Positions 39,438-48,923 of a DNA stretch of 64,000 nucleotides are shown here, piece after piece (position 1 is the first letter of the stretch; every line of letters begins with the position of its first letter). The position numbers were made by a program, and so were the translations under genes. The stretch lies in the NCBI GenBank assembly GCA_028865545.1, contig JAGWJY010000005.1:1-64000 (forward strand), read 5' to 3'. Source of the DNA: Alphaproteobacteria bacterium (GTDB lineage: Bacteria; Pseudomonadota; Alphaproteobacteria; Micropepsales; Micropepsaceae). The notes under the pieces were generated by a model that was not told the origin of the DNA, did no database searches, and saw only the letters and a program-made list of their open reading frames with translations.

Positions 39438-40379
39438 TCACAGCACCGTCTCCGCGCCATAGGCGATGTAGGACGAATAGACGGCTTCGTGGATTCCTTC
39501 GCATTGCCGCGTGATGTCGTCGAGGAAAGGTGCGATGGAGCCGCGCATCAGCTCTTCGATCTGCGTGAAATCAACCGAGGCCTTGAGCCGGCCCGCCAGC
39601 CGTTCGACGACGGCGCGGCGGTTGGGCGGCGCGCTGGGCGCCACATGCAACAGCGCATCGCAGACCCGGTCGACGGAAAAGCGGACGGAATGCGGGAACT
39701 CGGCGTCGAACAGCAGGAACTCCGCGATCTTCTCCGGACGGATCGCCGCGGTATATGCCTTGCAGTAAGGCTCGAAGGCCGAACAGAATTTCAGCAGCAC
39801 CAGCCAGTCGAAATATTTCGGCGCATCCGCCGCGGCCGCCGCGCCGAAATGCAGATCGAGCAAACGGCTGACGAGCTGGGCACGCTCGATGTGCCGGCCG
39901 AGCTCGAGGAAGTACCAGCCTTCGCCGTGGCTCAGCGTCGAATAGGTGACGCCGCCCAGCGTGTGCAGATCCTGCAGCGCCTCGCGGAACAGACGCGCGG
40001 GGTGGTGCACCCAGATGCCGTCCATGGTCACCGGCTGCAGCCGCAGATAAAGCCGGTTCAGATTCTCCCAGACTTCCATCGACAGCTGTTCGCGCACCTG
40101 GCGGGCATTGTCGCGCGCATTGCGCAAGGACAGCACCAGAGACGAGGGATTGAAGCGGTCGAAAGCAAGACCTTGCGTGATGGCGAAGGCGTCCGGCACG
40201 GCGGGAACATGCTCTTCCCCCGACAAGGCGGCGACCACGCGCGACCAGGAGGAATCGGCATCCTCCCGCGACTGCTCGAGCATGGATTCGAGTTTGACCG
40301 CGATCAGCCGCGTCGTGTGTTCGGCCCGCTCCAGATAGCGGCTCATCCAGTACATGCTGTCGGCGACACGGCTCAACAT
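39438..40379 (-). CDS. Alpha-E domain protein
   Basis: This encodes 313 residues, nearly all helical. The start MLSRVADSMYWMSRYLERAEHTTRLIAV is the hallmark of the alpha-E family, followed by GWYFLELGRHIERAQLVSRLLDLHF. Members always accompany a circularly permuted ATP-grasp gene and often a transglutaminase gene, as here. The function is not established. The ATG overlaps the upstream ATP-grasp stop by one base (TGATG), and the transglutaminase starts 14 bases downstream. Confidence 0.9.
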   Translation of the reverse strand: MLSRVADSMYWMSRYLERAEHTTRLIAVKLESMLEQSREDADSSWSRVVAALSGEEHVPAVPDAFAITQGLAFDRFNPSSLVLSLRNARDNARQVREQLSMEVWENLNRLYLRLQPVTMDGIWVHHPARLFREALQDLHTLGGVTYSTLSHGEGWYFLELGRHIERAQLVSRLLDLHFGAAAAADAPKYFDWLVLLKFCSAFEPYCKAYTAAIRPEKIAEFLLFDAEFPHSVRFSVDRVCDALLHVAPSAPPNRRAVVERLAGRLKASVDFTQIEELMRGSIAPFLDDITRQCEGIHEAVYSSYIAYGAETVL

Positions 40380-41875
40380 CAGCTGCTCAACACCCAGGTA
40401 TCCTTGGAGCCGCCGCCCTGGCTCGAATTGACCACCAGCGAGCCGCGCTTGAGCGCCACGCGGGTCAGCGCCCCCGGCACGATCACCGTCTGCTCGCCAT
40501 TCAGGATGAAGGGTCGAAGATCGACGTGGCGTGGTTCCACCCCGCCGTCGACGAAGGTCGGCGCGGTGGAAAGCTGGATGGTCGGCTGCGCGATGTAATT
40601 GTCGGGATCGGCTTTCACTTTTTCGGCGAAGGCGTCGCATTCGGCCTTGCTGGCATGCGGCCCGACCAGCATGCCGTAGCCGCCGGACTCGCCGACCGCC
40701 TTCACCACCAGCTTGTCGAGATTGGCCAGCACATGGGAGAGCGAGGCCGGCTCGCGGCAGAGGAACGTCTCGACATTGTCGAGAATCGGCTCTTCCGACA
40801 GGTAATAGCGGATGAGGCGCGGTACATAGGCATAGACCGCCTTGTCGTCGGCGACCCCGGTACCGAGCGCATTGGCGATCACCACATTGCCGGCGCGATA
40901 GGCGTTGAACAGCCCCGGCACGCCGAGCGAAGAATCTTCGCGGAAGATCAGAGGGTCGATAAAATCGTCGTCGATGCGGCGATAGATGACGTCGATGCGC
41001 TTCAGCCCGCTGGTGGTCCGCGCATAGACGACGTTGTCATTGACCAGGAGATCGCGGCCTTCCACCAGTTCGACGCCCATCTGGCGCGCCAGGAAGGCGT
41101 GTTCGAAATAGGCGGAATTGAACACGCCCGGCGTCAGCACGGCGATCGACGCGTCTTCCTGGAACGGCGTCAGGGCGCGCAAGGCGGTGAGCAGTTCGCG
41201 CGGATAATGCTCGATCGGACGCACGCCCATGGCGCGGAACAGATCGGGGAAGGCCCGGCGCACCACATCGCGGTTGGCGAGCATGTAAGAGACGCCCGAC
41301 GGCACCCGCAGATTGTCTTCCAAGACGACGAAGGCGCCGTCTTCACGGCGCACCAGATCCGTGCCGCAGACATTCACGAAGGCGCCGTGCGGCACCTGCA
41401 CGCCGCGCATCTCGCGGCGGTAGTGCTTCGAGCCATAGATCATCGAGCGGGGAACGACACCGTCCTTCAACACCCGCCCGTCACCGTAGATGTCGCGTAG
41501 GAAATGGTTGAGCGCTTCGATGCGCTGCTTCAGGCCCGTTTCGATGCGCGTCCACTCGGCCGCGGTGACGATGCGCGGCAGCAGATCGGTGGGAATGATC
41601 CGTTCCGTCGCCTGCTTGTCGCTGTAGACTGTGAAGGTGATGCCCTGATGCAGAAAGGAGAGCTCGCAGGCCTGCTGACGGCGATGCAGTTCGTCCGGCG
41701 CCAGGGTCAGGAGTTCGGCGTCGAGCTCCGCATAATGCGGGCGGACGGCCGCGTTGGCCCCGAACATTTCGTCATAGGCGCTGCCGAGGCGGTAATTGTT
41801 GTAAGGCGCGCCGCGCACCGGCCGCGCCATGCCGGGAAGCCCATCCAACAAATCCGCGACCGCTTCATGCTGCAT
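40379..41875 (-). CDS. Circularly permuted type 2 ATP-grasp protein
   Basis: This encodes 498 residues, the usual length. Segments typical of the family are YDEMFGANAAVRPHYAELD, FLRDIYGDGRVLKDGVVPRSMIYGSKHYRREM, FVVLEDNLRVPSGVSYMLANRDVVRR and VVKAVGESGGYGMLVGPHAS. The family probably forms peptide-like bonds using ATP and is predicted to act with the alpha-E and transglutaminase proteins in a conserved but uncharacterised peptide pathway. It is the first gene of the operon. No transporter or peptide precursor is seen nearby. Confidence 0.9.
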   Translation of the reverse strand: MQHEAVADLLDGLPGMARPVRGAPYNNYRLGSAYDEMFGANAAVRPHYAELDAELLTLAPDELHRRQQACELSFLHQGITFTVYSDKQATERIIPTDLLPRIVTAAEWTRIETGLKQRIEALNHFLRDIYGDGRVLKDGVVPRSMIYGSKHYRREMRGVQVPHGAFVNVCGTDLVRREDGAFVVLEDNLRVPSGVSYMLANRDVVRRAFPDLFRAMGVRPIEHYPRELLTALRALTPFQEDASIAVLTPGVFNSAYFEHAFLARQMGVELVEGRDLLVNDNVVYARTTSGLKRIDVIYRRIDDDFIDPLIFREDSSLGVPGLFNAYRAGNVVIANALGTGVADDKAVYAYVPRLIRYYLSEEPILDNVETFLCREPASLSHVLANLDKLVVKAVGESGGYGMLVGPHASKAECDAFAEKVKADPDNYIAQPTIQLSTAPTFVDGGVEPRHVDLRPFILNGEQTVIVPGALTRVALKRGSLVVNSSQGGGSKDTWVLSS

Positions 41876-41947
41876 ATGCGAAATAAGAATGGGTCGCGGG
41901 GCAGTTCGTCAAGCCGACAAAGGGCGGTCCTTGGCGAAATCCGGGGG

Positions 41948-42901
41948 CTAATGCGTTTGTGTGCCCAGGAAAGCACGGACGGCGTCGGCCGTTTCCACCG
42001 GGTCCTCCTCCATCGGCAGATGGCCGGTGTCCGAATAGACGATCAGTTTGGCGCCTGGAATGGCTTTGGCCCAGGCATGCGCTGCCGCCACCGGGATCAG
42101 GTGATCCTTCTCGCCCCAAAGAACCAGCGTCGGGACCTTGATGGCGCCGACATGATCGCGGACATAGGTGTCAGGCTGCAGCTGGAAGCGGGTGATGGTC
42201 GCCTGCCGCGTCCCGGCCATGCGGGCGAAGTCCCAATATTCGTCGATCAGGGTGTTGGTGAGGGCGGCTTTGCGGACGATGGCGTCGTTCAACCCTTCCA
42301 CCACCAGCGAGCGCGGCGTGATGTGGAGCAGCAGGCGATTGAGCACCGGCGTGCGTGCCAGCCGGAAGGCCAGCGGCAACCGATCGCCAAACGCCGTCTG
42401 CATGTCGGCGGCATCGACCAGGATGAGCTGCGTGACGCGCTGCGGATAAAGTTCGGCGAAGCGGGCGGCGACGCCGCCGCCCATCGAATTTCCACCGATG
42501 GCAAAGCGCCCAAGCCCGAGCTTGTCAGCGAACGCCTTCACGAAGACGGCCATGCCCTGCTCGGAGTAATCGCCATTTGGCACCGCACCGGTCAGGCCGT
42601 GGCCGGGCAGATCGACGGTGACGACACGAAACCGGTCGGACAGATTTTTCGACCAGGGCTCCCAGTCGAACAACGACGAGTTCGAGCCGTGCAGCAGCAC
42701 CAGTACCGGCGCATCGGCCGGGCCGCGCAGGCGGTAATGCACACGGGCGCCGTCGTTCAGGACGACAAACTGCGATGGCGGCGCGGCATATTTCGCTTCC
42801 AACACGCGGCGCGGAATGTCCGGCTGGTACAGCGCATAATAGAGGCCGCCCAGCGCCACAACGACGACCGCGGCAATCCCGAGAAGAATCTTTTTCCACA
42901 T
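41948..42901 (-). CDS. Membrane-anchored alpha/beta hydrolase
   Basis: This encodes 317 residues. One N-terminal hydrophobic segment (MWKKILLGIAAVVVVALGGLYYAL) anchors or exports the protein. The hydrolase domain has VLVLLHGSNSSLFDWEPW, the nucleophile elbow GGNSMGGGVAARFAELYP, an Asp in LWGEKDHLIPV and a catalytic His in DTGHLPMEEDP. The Ser is in a GNSMGG elbow, common in epoxide-hydrolase and lipase-like members. Start at 42901 puts AGGGGC upstream. It lies downstream of hemD on the same strand. Confidence 0.88.
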   Translation of the reverse strand: MWKKILLGIAAVVVVALGGLYYALYQPDIPRRVLEAKYAAPPSQFVVLNDGARVHYRLRGPADAPVLVLLHGSNSSLFDWEPWSKNLSDRFRVVTVDLPGHGLTGAVPNGDYSEQGMAVFVKAFADKLGLGRFAIGGNSMGGGVAARFAELYPQRVTQLILVDAADMQTAFGDRLPLAFRLARTPVLNRLLLHITPRSLVVEGLNDAIVRKAALTNTLIDEYWDFARMAGTRQATITRFQLQPDTYVRDHVGAIKVPTLVLWGEKDHLIPVAAAHAWAKAIPGAKLIVYSDTGHLPMEEDPVETADAVRAFLGTQTH

Positions 42902-42946
42902 GGCGCGCCCCTGCCCCGAACCCACGCGGATCATACACCAGAGCGG

Positions 42947-43657
42947 TCAGGGGAGACATGCCAGCAGCGCATCCTGATTGGGACGCGCCGCCACACGAAT
43001 TTCCCTAAAGGAAAGCGGTGCGAGTGCGTTCGCCGCGGCCTGGCTGATGCAGACGGCGATAAGGCGCGCGCAGACCTCCGAAAGTCCGACATCGAGAATG
43101 CAGGCTTTGAACACGCCCGCGCTGCGCGGCGAAAAGAAGATGGCCGCATGCAGCGCCCCCTCTCGAAGCGCTCCGATGACGTTTTGCGGCAACGTGGCCG
43201 ACGCCATGACGTCATAAAGGACGGCGGTGCGGACTTCGTAGCCTTTGGCGATCAACAAGGCCGCCAGCTTGCCCTCGCCTTCCGCGCCCGTGGCATGCAG
43301 CAAGGCGCCTCCCTCCGGCTGCGCCCATTGCGGCAACGCCTCCGCCAGCGCCACGGCATCGCCGTCGGCGCTTTCGACGCGGACAAATCCGGCCGCGCGG
43401 GCCTCCTGCGCCGTCTGCGGTCCGACAGCGAAAAGCGGCAGATCGCGCCGCACCGTGCGCCGCGCCAGGGCGCGCACGCCGTTGGCGCTGGTGGCGAGCA
43501 CGCCTTGCACGCCGTCAAGCACAAGCGGCGGTCCATCATGGAATTGCACGATCAGCAGCGGAGCAGACAACGTCTCGTGGCCGCGCCCGCGCAAACGCTC
43601 CGCGAAAACGTCCGCATCATCTTTCGGCCGTGTGAGCAGAACGCGCATGATCCTCAC
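42947..43657 (-). CDS. hemD: Uroporphyrinogen-III synthase
   Basis: This encodes 236 residues from the GTG at 43657, or 233 from an ATG at 43648. The family is recognised by MRVLLTRPKDDADVFAERLRGRGHE, GVLATSANGVRALARR, LFAVGPQTAQEARAAGF and FFSPRSAGVFKACI. It cyclises hydroxymethylbilane in heme and corrinoid synthesis. The GTG overlaps the hisE stop (GTGA), a pattern used repeatedly here, while the ATG has GAGGA only four bases ahead. It is unlinked to other heme genes in this window. Confidence 0.82.
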   Translation of the reverse strand: MRIMRVLLTRPKDDADVFAERLRGRGHETLSAPLLIVQFHDGPPLVLDGVQGVLATSANGVRALARRTVRRDLPLFAVGPQTAQEARAAGFVRVESADGDAVALAEALPQWAQPEGGALLHATGAEGEGKLAALLIAKGYEVRTAVLYDVMASATLPQNVIGALREGALHAAIFFSPRSAGVFKACILDVGLSEVCARLIAVCISQAAANALAPLSFREIRVAARPNQDALLACLP

Positions 43658-43974
43658 GTCGCCTTGCGCGACGCTTTTTCCTCGAGACCCGATCGCCCTT
43701 GGCGCGCCGCCAGTGCCGCATAGACGTCTTCAGGCCTGACCCCGCACGCCGCCCAAAGCACCAGCAGGTGGTAGAGAACGTCGGCGGATTCGGCGATCAC
43801 GGCGTCCTTTTTCCCCGAAACGGCGGCGATGGCGGTTTCCACGGCTTCTTCGCCGAATTTCTTGGCGCAGCGCTCCACGCCGTCCTGCAGCAATTTGGCG
43901 GTATAGGACGTCGCGGCATCCGCCCCTTTGCGCGCGGCGATGGTGGCGAAAAGCCGGTCCAGATCGTTCGACAT
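43654..43974 (-). CDS. hisE: Phosphoribosyl-ATP pyrophosphatase
   Basis: This encodes 106 residues, matching stand-alone HisE. The core has LDRLFATIAARKGADAATSYTAKLLQDGVERCAKKFGEEAVETAIAAVSG and ESADVLYHLLVLWAACG, with the acidic metal-binding pattern of the MazG-like fold. It catalyses the second step of histidine synthesis in the cytoplasm. It is separated from any other his gene in view. GAGGAAATTG precedes the ATG at 43974, and the ATG touches the mcd stop (TGATG). Confidence 0.92.
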   Translation of the reverse strand: MSNDLDRLFATIAARKGADAATSYTAKLLQDGVERCAKKFGEEAVETAIAAVSGKKDAVIAESADVLYHLLVLWAACGVRPEDVYAALAARQGRSGLEEKASRKAT

Positions 43975-45641
43975 CAATTTCCTCGTTCGTCCAACAGCCG
44001 CCGGGCGATGACCTGCGCCTGAATCTCGGCCGCGCCTTCGAAAATGTTCAAAATGCGGGCGTCGCACAATATGCGGCTTACCGGATAGTCGAGCGCAAAG
44101 CCATTCCCGCCATGAATCTGCACCGCGCCGTCGGCCGCAGCCCAGGCGATGCGCGCGGCCAGCAGTTTCGCCATGCCGGCCTCGAGGTCGCAGCGCCGGC
44201 CCTCGTCCTTTTCACGCGCCGCGAAATAGGCGAGCTGCCGCGCCACCGCGATCTCGACCGCCGTCATCACCAGCTTGTCGGCGACGCGGGGGAATTCGAA
44301 GATCATCTTGCCGGATTGCCGGCGCTCCAGTGCGTAACGCAGGCCGCTGTCCAGCGCCGAGGCTGCGACGCCTATGGCGCGCGCCGCCGTCTGAATCCGC
44401 GCCGTCTCGAAGGTGCTCATCAGCTGCTTGAAGCCTTGTCCTTCCACGCCGCCGAGCAGATTCTCCGCCGGCACTTCGAAACCGTCGAAGGCGATCTCGT
44501 ATTCCTTCATGCCGCGATAACCGAGCACGGCGATTTCGCCGCCCGTCATGCCGGATACGGGAAACGGGTCGTTGTCGGTGCCCCGCGGCTTTTCCGCAAT
44601 GAACATGGACAGGCCGCGATAGTCGCCGGTCGCCGGATCGGTGCGCACCAACAGCGCCATCACGTCGGCGCGCGCCGCATGGGTGATCCAGGTCTTGCTG
44701 CCGGTAATCCTATAGACGTCGCCTTGCCGCACCGCGCGCGTGCGCAGACTGCCGAGGTCGGAGCCCGCATCCGGTTCGGTGAAAACGGCTGCGGGCAACA
44801 TCGCGCCGTCGGCAATGCGCGGCAACAAGCGCTCGCGTTGCGCCTTGGTGCCGCCGCTCAGGATGAGTTCGGCGGCAATCTCGGAGCGCGTTGCCAGACT
44901 GCCCACGCCGAGATAGGCGCGCGACAACTCCTCCGACACCACGCACATCGCCGTCTTCGACAGGCCGGCGCCGCCGTAAGCCTGCGGAATGGTCAATCCG
45001 AACACGCCGAGCGCGCTCATCTGCGCCACGATGTCGAGCGGGATGAGTTCGTCCTTCAGATGCCAGCCCTGCGCCTGCGGGGCGATCTTCTCCTGCGCGA
45101 AGCGGAAAAACTGCCCGCGCACCAGGTTCATCGTGTCGTCGAGTCCCGGGTCGCCCGCCGTCATCGCGCCGGAATGCGCGGACAGATGGGCGGCAAGCTC
45201 CGCACGCACCGCGGCATGTGTACCCAGAGCGATCAATTCGCCGACCACTTCGCTGCGAAATCCTCTGCGGTCCTCGTCGTCGAGGTCCAGATCGGACAGT
45301 CGCGCAATCTCGCTCTGGCTCATGGGAATGCCGCCGACGATCTGCGCCAGATATTCGCCGAAAGCGATTTGCAGAATCAGGCGCTCGACATCACCCACGC
45401 GGTTCTCGTCCTTCAGGCGGCGCGCCCAACGCGCCATCTGCCGCAGCGCCTCGACATAGGTCGCCAGCCAAGCCAGCGCATGGGCCGCACGTTGTTCGCG
45501 GTCGAGCACATCGCGTACCAGCACGCCGTCCGGCTTCAGACGCTTGCCGATGCGGTCTTTCGCGGCGGCAAGCAAACCTTCACAGGACAGCACCGCCTCG
45601 TCGCAGCGCGCCAGAAGGTGAGGGGCAAGCATTGTCCGCAT
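43974..45641 (-). CDS. mcd: Methylsuccinyl-CoA dehydrogenase
   Basis: This encodes 555 residues, against about 380 for ordinary acyl-CoA dehydrogenases. The extra N-terminal domain (LARCDEAVLSCEGLLAAAKDRIGKRLKPDGVLVRDVLDREQRAAHALAW) is the mark of methylsuccinyl-CoA dehydrogenase. The core has FTEPDAGSDLGSLRTRAVR, YRITGSKTWITHA and the C-terminal IHGGNGFALDYPVSRILCDARILNIFEGAAEIQ with its catalytic Glu. The enzyme makes mesaconyl-C1-CoA in the ethylmalonyl-CoA pathway of acetate assimilation. It heads a compact unit with hisE and hemD. Confidence 0.9.
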   Translation of the reverse strand: MRTMLAPHLLARCDEAVLSCEGLLAAAKDRIGKRLKPDGVLVRDVLDREQRAAHALAWLATYVEALRQMARWARRLKDENRVGDVERLILQIAFGEYLAQIVGGIPMSQSEIARLSDLDLDDEDRRGFRSEVVGELIALGTHAAVRAELAAHLSAHSGAMTAGDPGLDDTMNLVRGQFFRFAQEKIAPQAQGWHLKDELIPLDIVAQMSALGVFGLTIPQAYGGAGLSKTAMCVVSEELSRAYLGVGSLATRSEIAAELILSGGTKAQRERLLPRIADGAMLPAAVFTEPDAGSDLGSLRTRAVRQGDVYRITGSKTWITHAARADVMALLVRTDPATGDYRGLSMFIAEKPRGTDNDPFPVSGMTGGEIAVLGYRGMKEYEIAFDGFEVPAENLLGGVEGQGFKQLMSTFETARIQTAARAIGVAASALDSGLRYALERRQSGKMIFEFPRVADKLVMTAVEIAVARQLAYFAAREKDEGRRCDLEAGMAKLLAARIAWAAADGAVQIHGGNGFALDYPVSRILCDARILNIFEGAAEIQAQVIARRLLDERGN

Positions 45642-45686
45642 GGCCCCTGAAGCATAGCGGAGTCCGCCGCGCGGCGCACCATTGCG

Positions 45687-46946
45687 TCAATGCACGGCAC
45701 GGTCGACGGCGTAGCCGTTCTTCCAGATGTCGACGATCGACAGAGTGTCGGCGATGTGCTGCGTCGGGTCGCCGTTCACCAGCAGCAGGTCGGCGCGGTA
45801 GCCCGGCGCCACGCGACCACGCCTGCCGAGATGGAAGATTTCGTCGGGTAAGGCCGTCGCGGCATGCAGCGCTTCCACCGGCGTGAAGCCGGCGCGCACC
45901 AGAATCTGCAGTTCTTCGTGCAGCGCCACGCCATGAGCGCTGCCGGGGTTCGGCGAATCCGTTCCTGCCAGAATCGGCACGCCGGCCTCGTGCAAGGCGC
46001 GCGTGGTGGCGAGCGCGTTGTCGAACCAATGCGGCATCACCCTCTTATCCTTGGCGAGCAGCGTCGTCTTCTGCATCGCCGAGAGAAACGGCGCGACGCG
46101 CGGATCGGCGGCAAGCTTGCCAGCCAGGCCGGTGCCAGCGACACCGGCCCAGATATCGTCGGTCGTCAGCACGAAGATATGATGCGCCTTGGCCAAGGCG
46201 ACGAAGCCGGCATCGGCCGGACGGTCGGGAAAAATATGCGCCAGACCGTCGGCGCCGCAGTCGATGGCCTCGCGCGCCATGCTTTCCTGCTGGGCGTGGA
46301 CGATCGCCAGCTTGCCGTCCGCATGCGCAGCGGCGATCACGGCGCAGGCCTCGGCGCGCGTCAGCGTCGGCATGCGCTTCGGCGTGTCGTATTCGGAAAG
46401 ATCCTCGAGGAAGACCTTGATGTAGTCCGATCCTTCGGCCACGCGGGCATCGATGAACGGTTTGGCGTCGGCAACGCTGGTAACCGTCGCCACCTTGAAG
46501 CCCGGCGGCGCCATTTCCAGCGGTGCCCCGCCTGCCACCGTGGCGCCGAGCCCGGCCGCCCAGGTATCGGCTTCATCGGTCCTGGCCAGCGACTGGCGCT
46601 GCGCCCGCCAGGCTTTGAAATCACGGCTGATGTCGAACATGTCGAGTTCGGTGGTGACGCCGAAGCGCAGCGCGTCTTTCTGTGCGCCGGGAAAGACATG
46701 AACATGGGAGTCGATCAGGCCCGGCAGCAGCGTCTTGCCCGCGCCGTCGACAACGGGCAGGCCAGCCGGAATATGGGCGTTCGCCGCAGCGGCGGTGATC
46801 CGGCCGTCATGGACCACGACATTGGCCCCGGCAATCACCTTGTCGCCGTCGAACACGCGCACATCGCGGATGGCGAAACTGTTGCCGGCGGCGGCGGCCG
46901 CGCCGGTCGTGAGCAGAGCGAGGGCAAAAAGCAGGATCGGGCGCAT
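45687..46946 (-). CDS. Secreted amidohydrolase family protein
   Basis: This encodes about 419 residues. The signal peptide is MRPILLFALALLTTGAAAAAG. The amidohydrolase core has LLPGLIDSHVHVFPGA (metal HxH), a Lys in GSDYIKVFLEDLS, His residues in AIVHAQQESM and GLAHIFPD, and the Asp in ILAGTDSPNPGSAHG. The C-terminus (GYRADLLLVNGDP) completes the composite domain. It resembles prolidase/imidazolonepropionase-like secreted hydrolases. Substrate is unknown. It starts 114 bases from the stop of the LytTR regulator gene and is probably its own unit. Confidence 0.87.
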   Translation of the reverse strand: MRPILLFALALLTTGAAAAAGNSFAIRDVRVFDGDKVIAGANVVVHDGRITAAAANAHIPAGLPVVDGAGKTLLPGLIDSHVHVFPGAQKDALRFGVTTELDMFDISRDFKAWRAQRQSLARTDEADTWAAGLGATVAGGAPLEMAPPGFKVATVTSVADAKPFIDARVAEGSDYIKVFLEDLSEYDTPKRMPTLTRAEACAVIAAAHADGKLAIVHAQQESMAREAIDCGADGLAHIFPDRPADAGFVALAKAHHIFVLTTDDIWAGVAGTGLAGKLAADPRVAPFLSAMQKTTLLAKDKRVMPHWFDNALATTRALHEAGVPILAGTDSPNPGSAHGVALHEELQILVRAGFTPVEALHAATALPDEIFHLGRRGRVAPGYRADLLLVNGDPTQHIADTLSIVDIWKNGYAVDRAVH

Positions 46947-47060
46947 GTGCAAGTTCCCAGCAAGGTCGGACGAAGCTTGGGAAGCCAGGCGGCCGCGAGG
47001 CAAGTGCGCATGCGCGGATTTGGTGCAGGCCGTGCCTGGGATGGCGCGAACCGTGCGGAT

Positions 47061-47792
47061 TCAGGTCTCGTCGAAGCCGAGTTTGGGGCGCACCGCGTCG
47101 CGATAGGTGCGGCTGAGCAGCAGCTTGCCGCCATCCGCCAGCAGAACGTCGCTGTCGCCGTTGCGCCGCGCCGCCAGCGAACGGACGCGATCGATACGCA
47201 CGACGATCGAGCGGTGAATGCGGATGAATTCCGCGGGGTCGAGCCGGGCTTCCAGCTCGCCCAGACTGCCGCGGATCAAATGCACTCTCTTGCCGACGTG
47301 AAGGCAGAGATAATGGCCGGCGACGTCGATGTAATCGACCGTTTCCATGTCCACGACGTCGGTGCGCGCGCCATCGCGGATCGCCATGCGCCTGACATAT
47401 CGCGGCGGTTCGGCGGCGGCGCCGGCCTGCAGGCGCAATTGCCGCCGCGCACGGTCCAGCGCCTGTTGAAAGCGCTCATGACCGAACGGCTTCACCAGAT
47501 AGTCGAGCGCATTGACGTCAAAGGCCTGCAGTGCGCGGTCGTCATGTGCCGTCAGGAAGATCACCACGGGACGCCCTTGCGGCGGTAGCCGCTTGACGAC
47601 CTCGAAACCGTCGATGTCGGGCAATCCGATATCGAGAAAAACAAGCAGCGGCCTCGTTTCGGCCGCGAGCCGCACCGCGTCTGCGCCATTGGCCGCTTCA
47701 CCGACGACCTCGATGTCGCTTTCGCCCACGAGATAACGGCGCACGCGCTCGCGCGCCAGCGCCACGTCATCGACGATCAACGTCCGGATCAC
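47061..47792 (-). CDS. LytTR family response regulator
   Basis: This encodes 243 residues. The receiver domain (about 1-115) has IRTLIVDDVALARERVRRYL, the phospho-acceptor Asp in VFLDIGLPDIDGFEVV and the Lys in ALDYLVKPFGHERF. The C-terminal LytTR domain (about 140-240) has VDYIDVAGHYLCLHVGKRVHLIRGSLGELEARLDPAEFIRIHRSIVV and SRTYRDAVRPKLG. It binds direct-repeat DNA targets. The GTG start overlaps the upstream kinase stop (GTGA), so the two form a coupled pair. Confidence 0.92.
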   Translation of the reverse strand: MIRTLIVDDVALARERVRRYLVGESDIEVVGEAANGADAVRLAAETRPLLVFLDIGLPDIDGFEVVKRLPPQGRPVVIFLTAHDDRALQAFDVNALDYLVKPFGHERFQQALDRARRQLRLQAGAAAEPPRYVRRMAIRDGARTDVVDMETVDYIDVAGHYLCLHVGKRVHLIRGSLGELEARLDPAEFIRIHRSIVVRIDRVRSLAARRNGDSDVLLADGGKLLLSRTYRDAVRPKLGFDET

Positions 47793-48880
47793 GTCCCGGC
47801 CTCGCGGCGCAACGGCAATGTCAGCGTCACGCGGGCGCGGCCGCCGGCGTCCGGCGTGAAGTGCATCTGCTGCGCAGCGCCATAAACAACGCACAGCCGC
47901 TCGCGCACATTGGCAAGGCCGATGCCTTCGCCTTGCGAGGCCGGCGGCGTGTCCGGCAGATCGTTCTCGATCGACACCGTCAACCGCCCGTCTGCGGCGC
48001 GGGCACTGAGCAGAATATCACCGCCCGCTTTTCGCCGGGCAATGCCATGTACCAGAGCGTTCTCGATCAGCGGCTGCAGGATCATGCGCGGCAGCAGCGC
48101 GTCCCACGCCTCCGCATCGATATCGAACGTGCAGGCCACCGGCATCAGCACGGCGTAGATATCGATGCAGTTCCGCACGAAAGCGATCTCGTCCCGCAGC
48201 GCGATTTCCTGCGGCCCGTCCTTCAGGGCCAGGCGCAGCAGCGCGCTCAATTCCGTCAACGCCCGGTCGGCGCGCGCCGGGTCCTTGTAGCCGAGGGCGG
48301 AGACCGCATTCAGCGCATTGAACAGGAAATGCGGATTGATCTGCGCCTGCAGCGCCCGCAGCTGCGCCTGCGCCAGCATGTGCTCGCGCTGGCGGTAGCG
48401 CTCGAGATGCGCCAAGGCCTGACCGATACCGACCACCGCGATATAGGTGGGGATGCAGTAGAGCCCGGTGATCGTTGCGCTGTTCAGCACGACGGCGAGG
48501 CTCATGGCGGATTTCGGCAGCACCAACAGCGTGGCCAGCGAGATGCCCAGCACCGTCAGCAACGGGACCGCGACGATTCCGACGGCGGTATGAATTGCCA
48601 GGCTCCGCCCGATCGCGCCTTCCGCGACGGGAAACCGCCGGCCAAGCCGGAACAGCGCCGGCGTCGCCAGCATCCAGGGCACGAACAGCAGATAGACGTC
48701 GGCCAGAACATTCGGCCAGCGGGCATCGCCGCGCAATGACGACGTCACCATGATCGAGGGCGGAGTCCAGGCGATGGCGATCAGCGTCCATCCCCCGGCG
48801 ATGGCAAAGGCCATTCCCAGGGTGCGGCGCCACGGCGGCGGAAGTGCGTGAAACCAGCGGGCAATCATGCCCGCAGCCAT
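47789..48880 (-). CDS. LytS/YehU-type sensor histidine kinase
   Basis: This encodes 363 residues. Four or five membrane segments (about 17-180) form the sensor part. The His_kinase domain has the phospho-His in LRALQAQINPHFLFNALNAVSALG, with RADRALTELSALLRLAL, and the ATPase part has LPRMILQPLIENALVHGIARRKAGG and GEGIGLANVRERL. No periplasmic domain of size is seen, so the signal may be in the membrane. The partner is the overlapping LytTR regulator. Targets are unknown, and no direct cell-wall gene is beside it. Confidence 0.92.
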   Translation of the reverse strand: MAAGMIARWFHALPPPWRRTLGMAFAIAGGWTLIAIAWTPPSIMVTSSLRGDARWPNVLADVYLLFVPWMLATPALFRLGRRFPVAEGAIGRSLAIHTAVGIVAVPLLTVLGISLATLLVLPKSAMSLAVVLNSATITGLYCIPTYIAVVGIGQALAHLERYRQREHMLAQAQLRALQAQINPHFLFNALNAVSALGYKDPARADRALTELSALLRLALKDGPQEIALRDEIAFVRNCIDIYAVLMPVACTFDIDAEAWDALLPRMILQPLIENALVHGIARRKAGGDILLSARAADGRLTVSIENDLPDTPPASQGEGIGLANVRERLCVVYGAAQQMHFTPDAGGRARVTLTLPLRREAGT

Positions 48881-48923
48881 AGAGCAAATTCGCCCGGCCG
48901 AAAATCCGTCCGCGCCGACGCCG

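Noticed and set aside
39489..43723. Long plus-strand frames opposite the alpha-E, ATP-grasp, hydrolase and hemD genes
   Set aside because: They have Arg/Gln/His-rich antisense composition and no domain, while the minus-strand genes are well supported.
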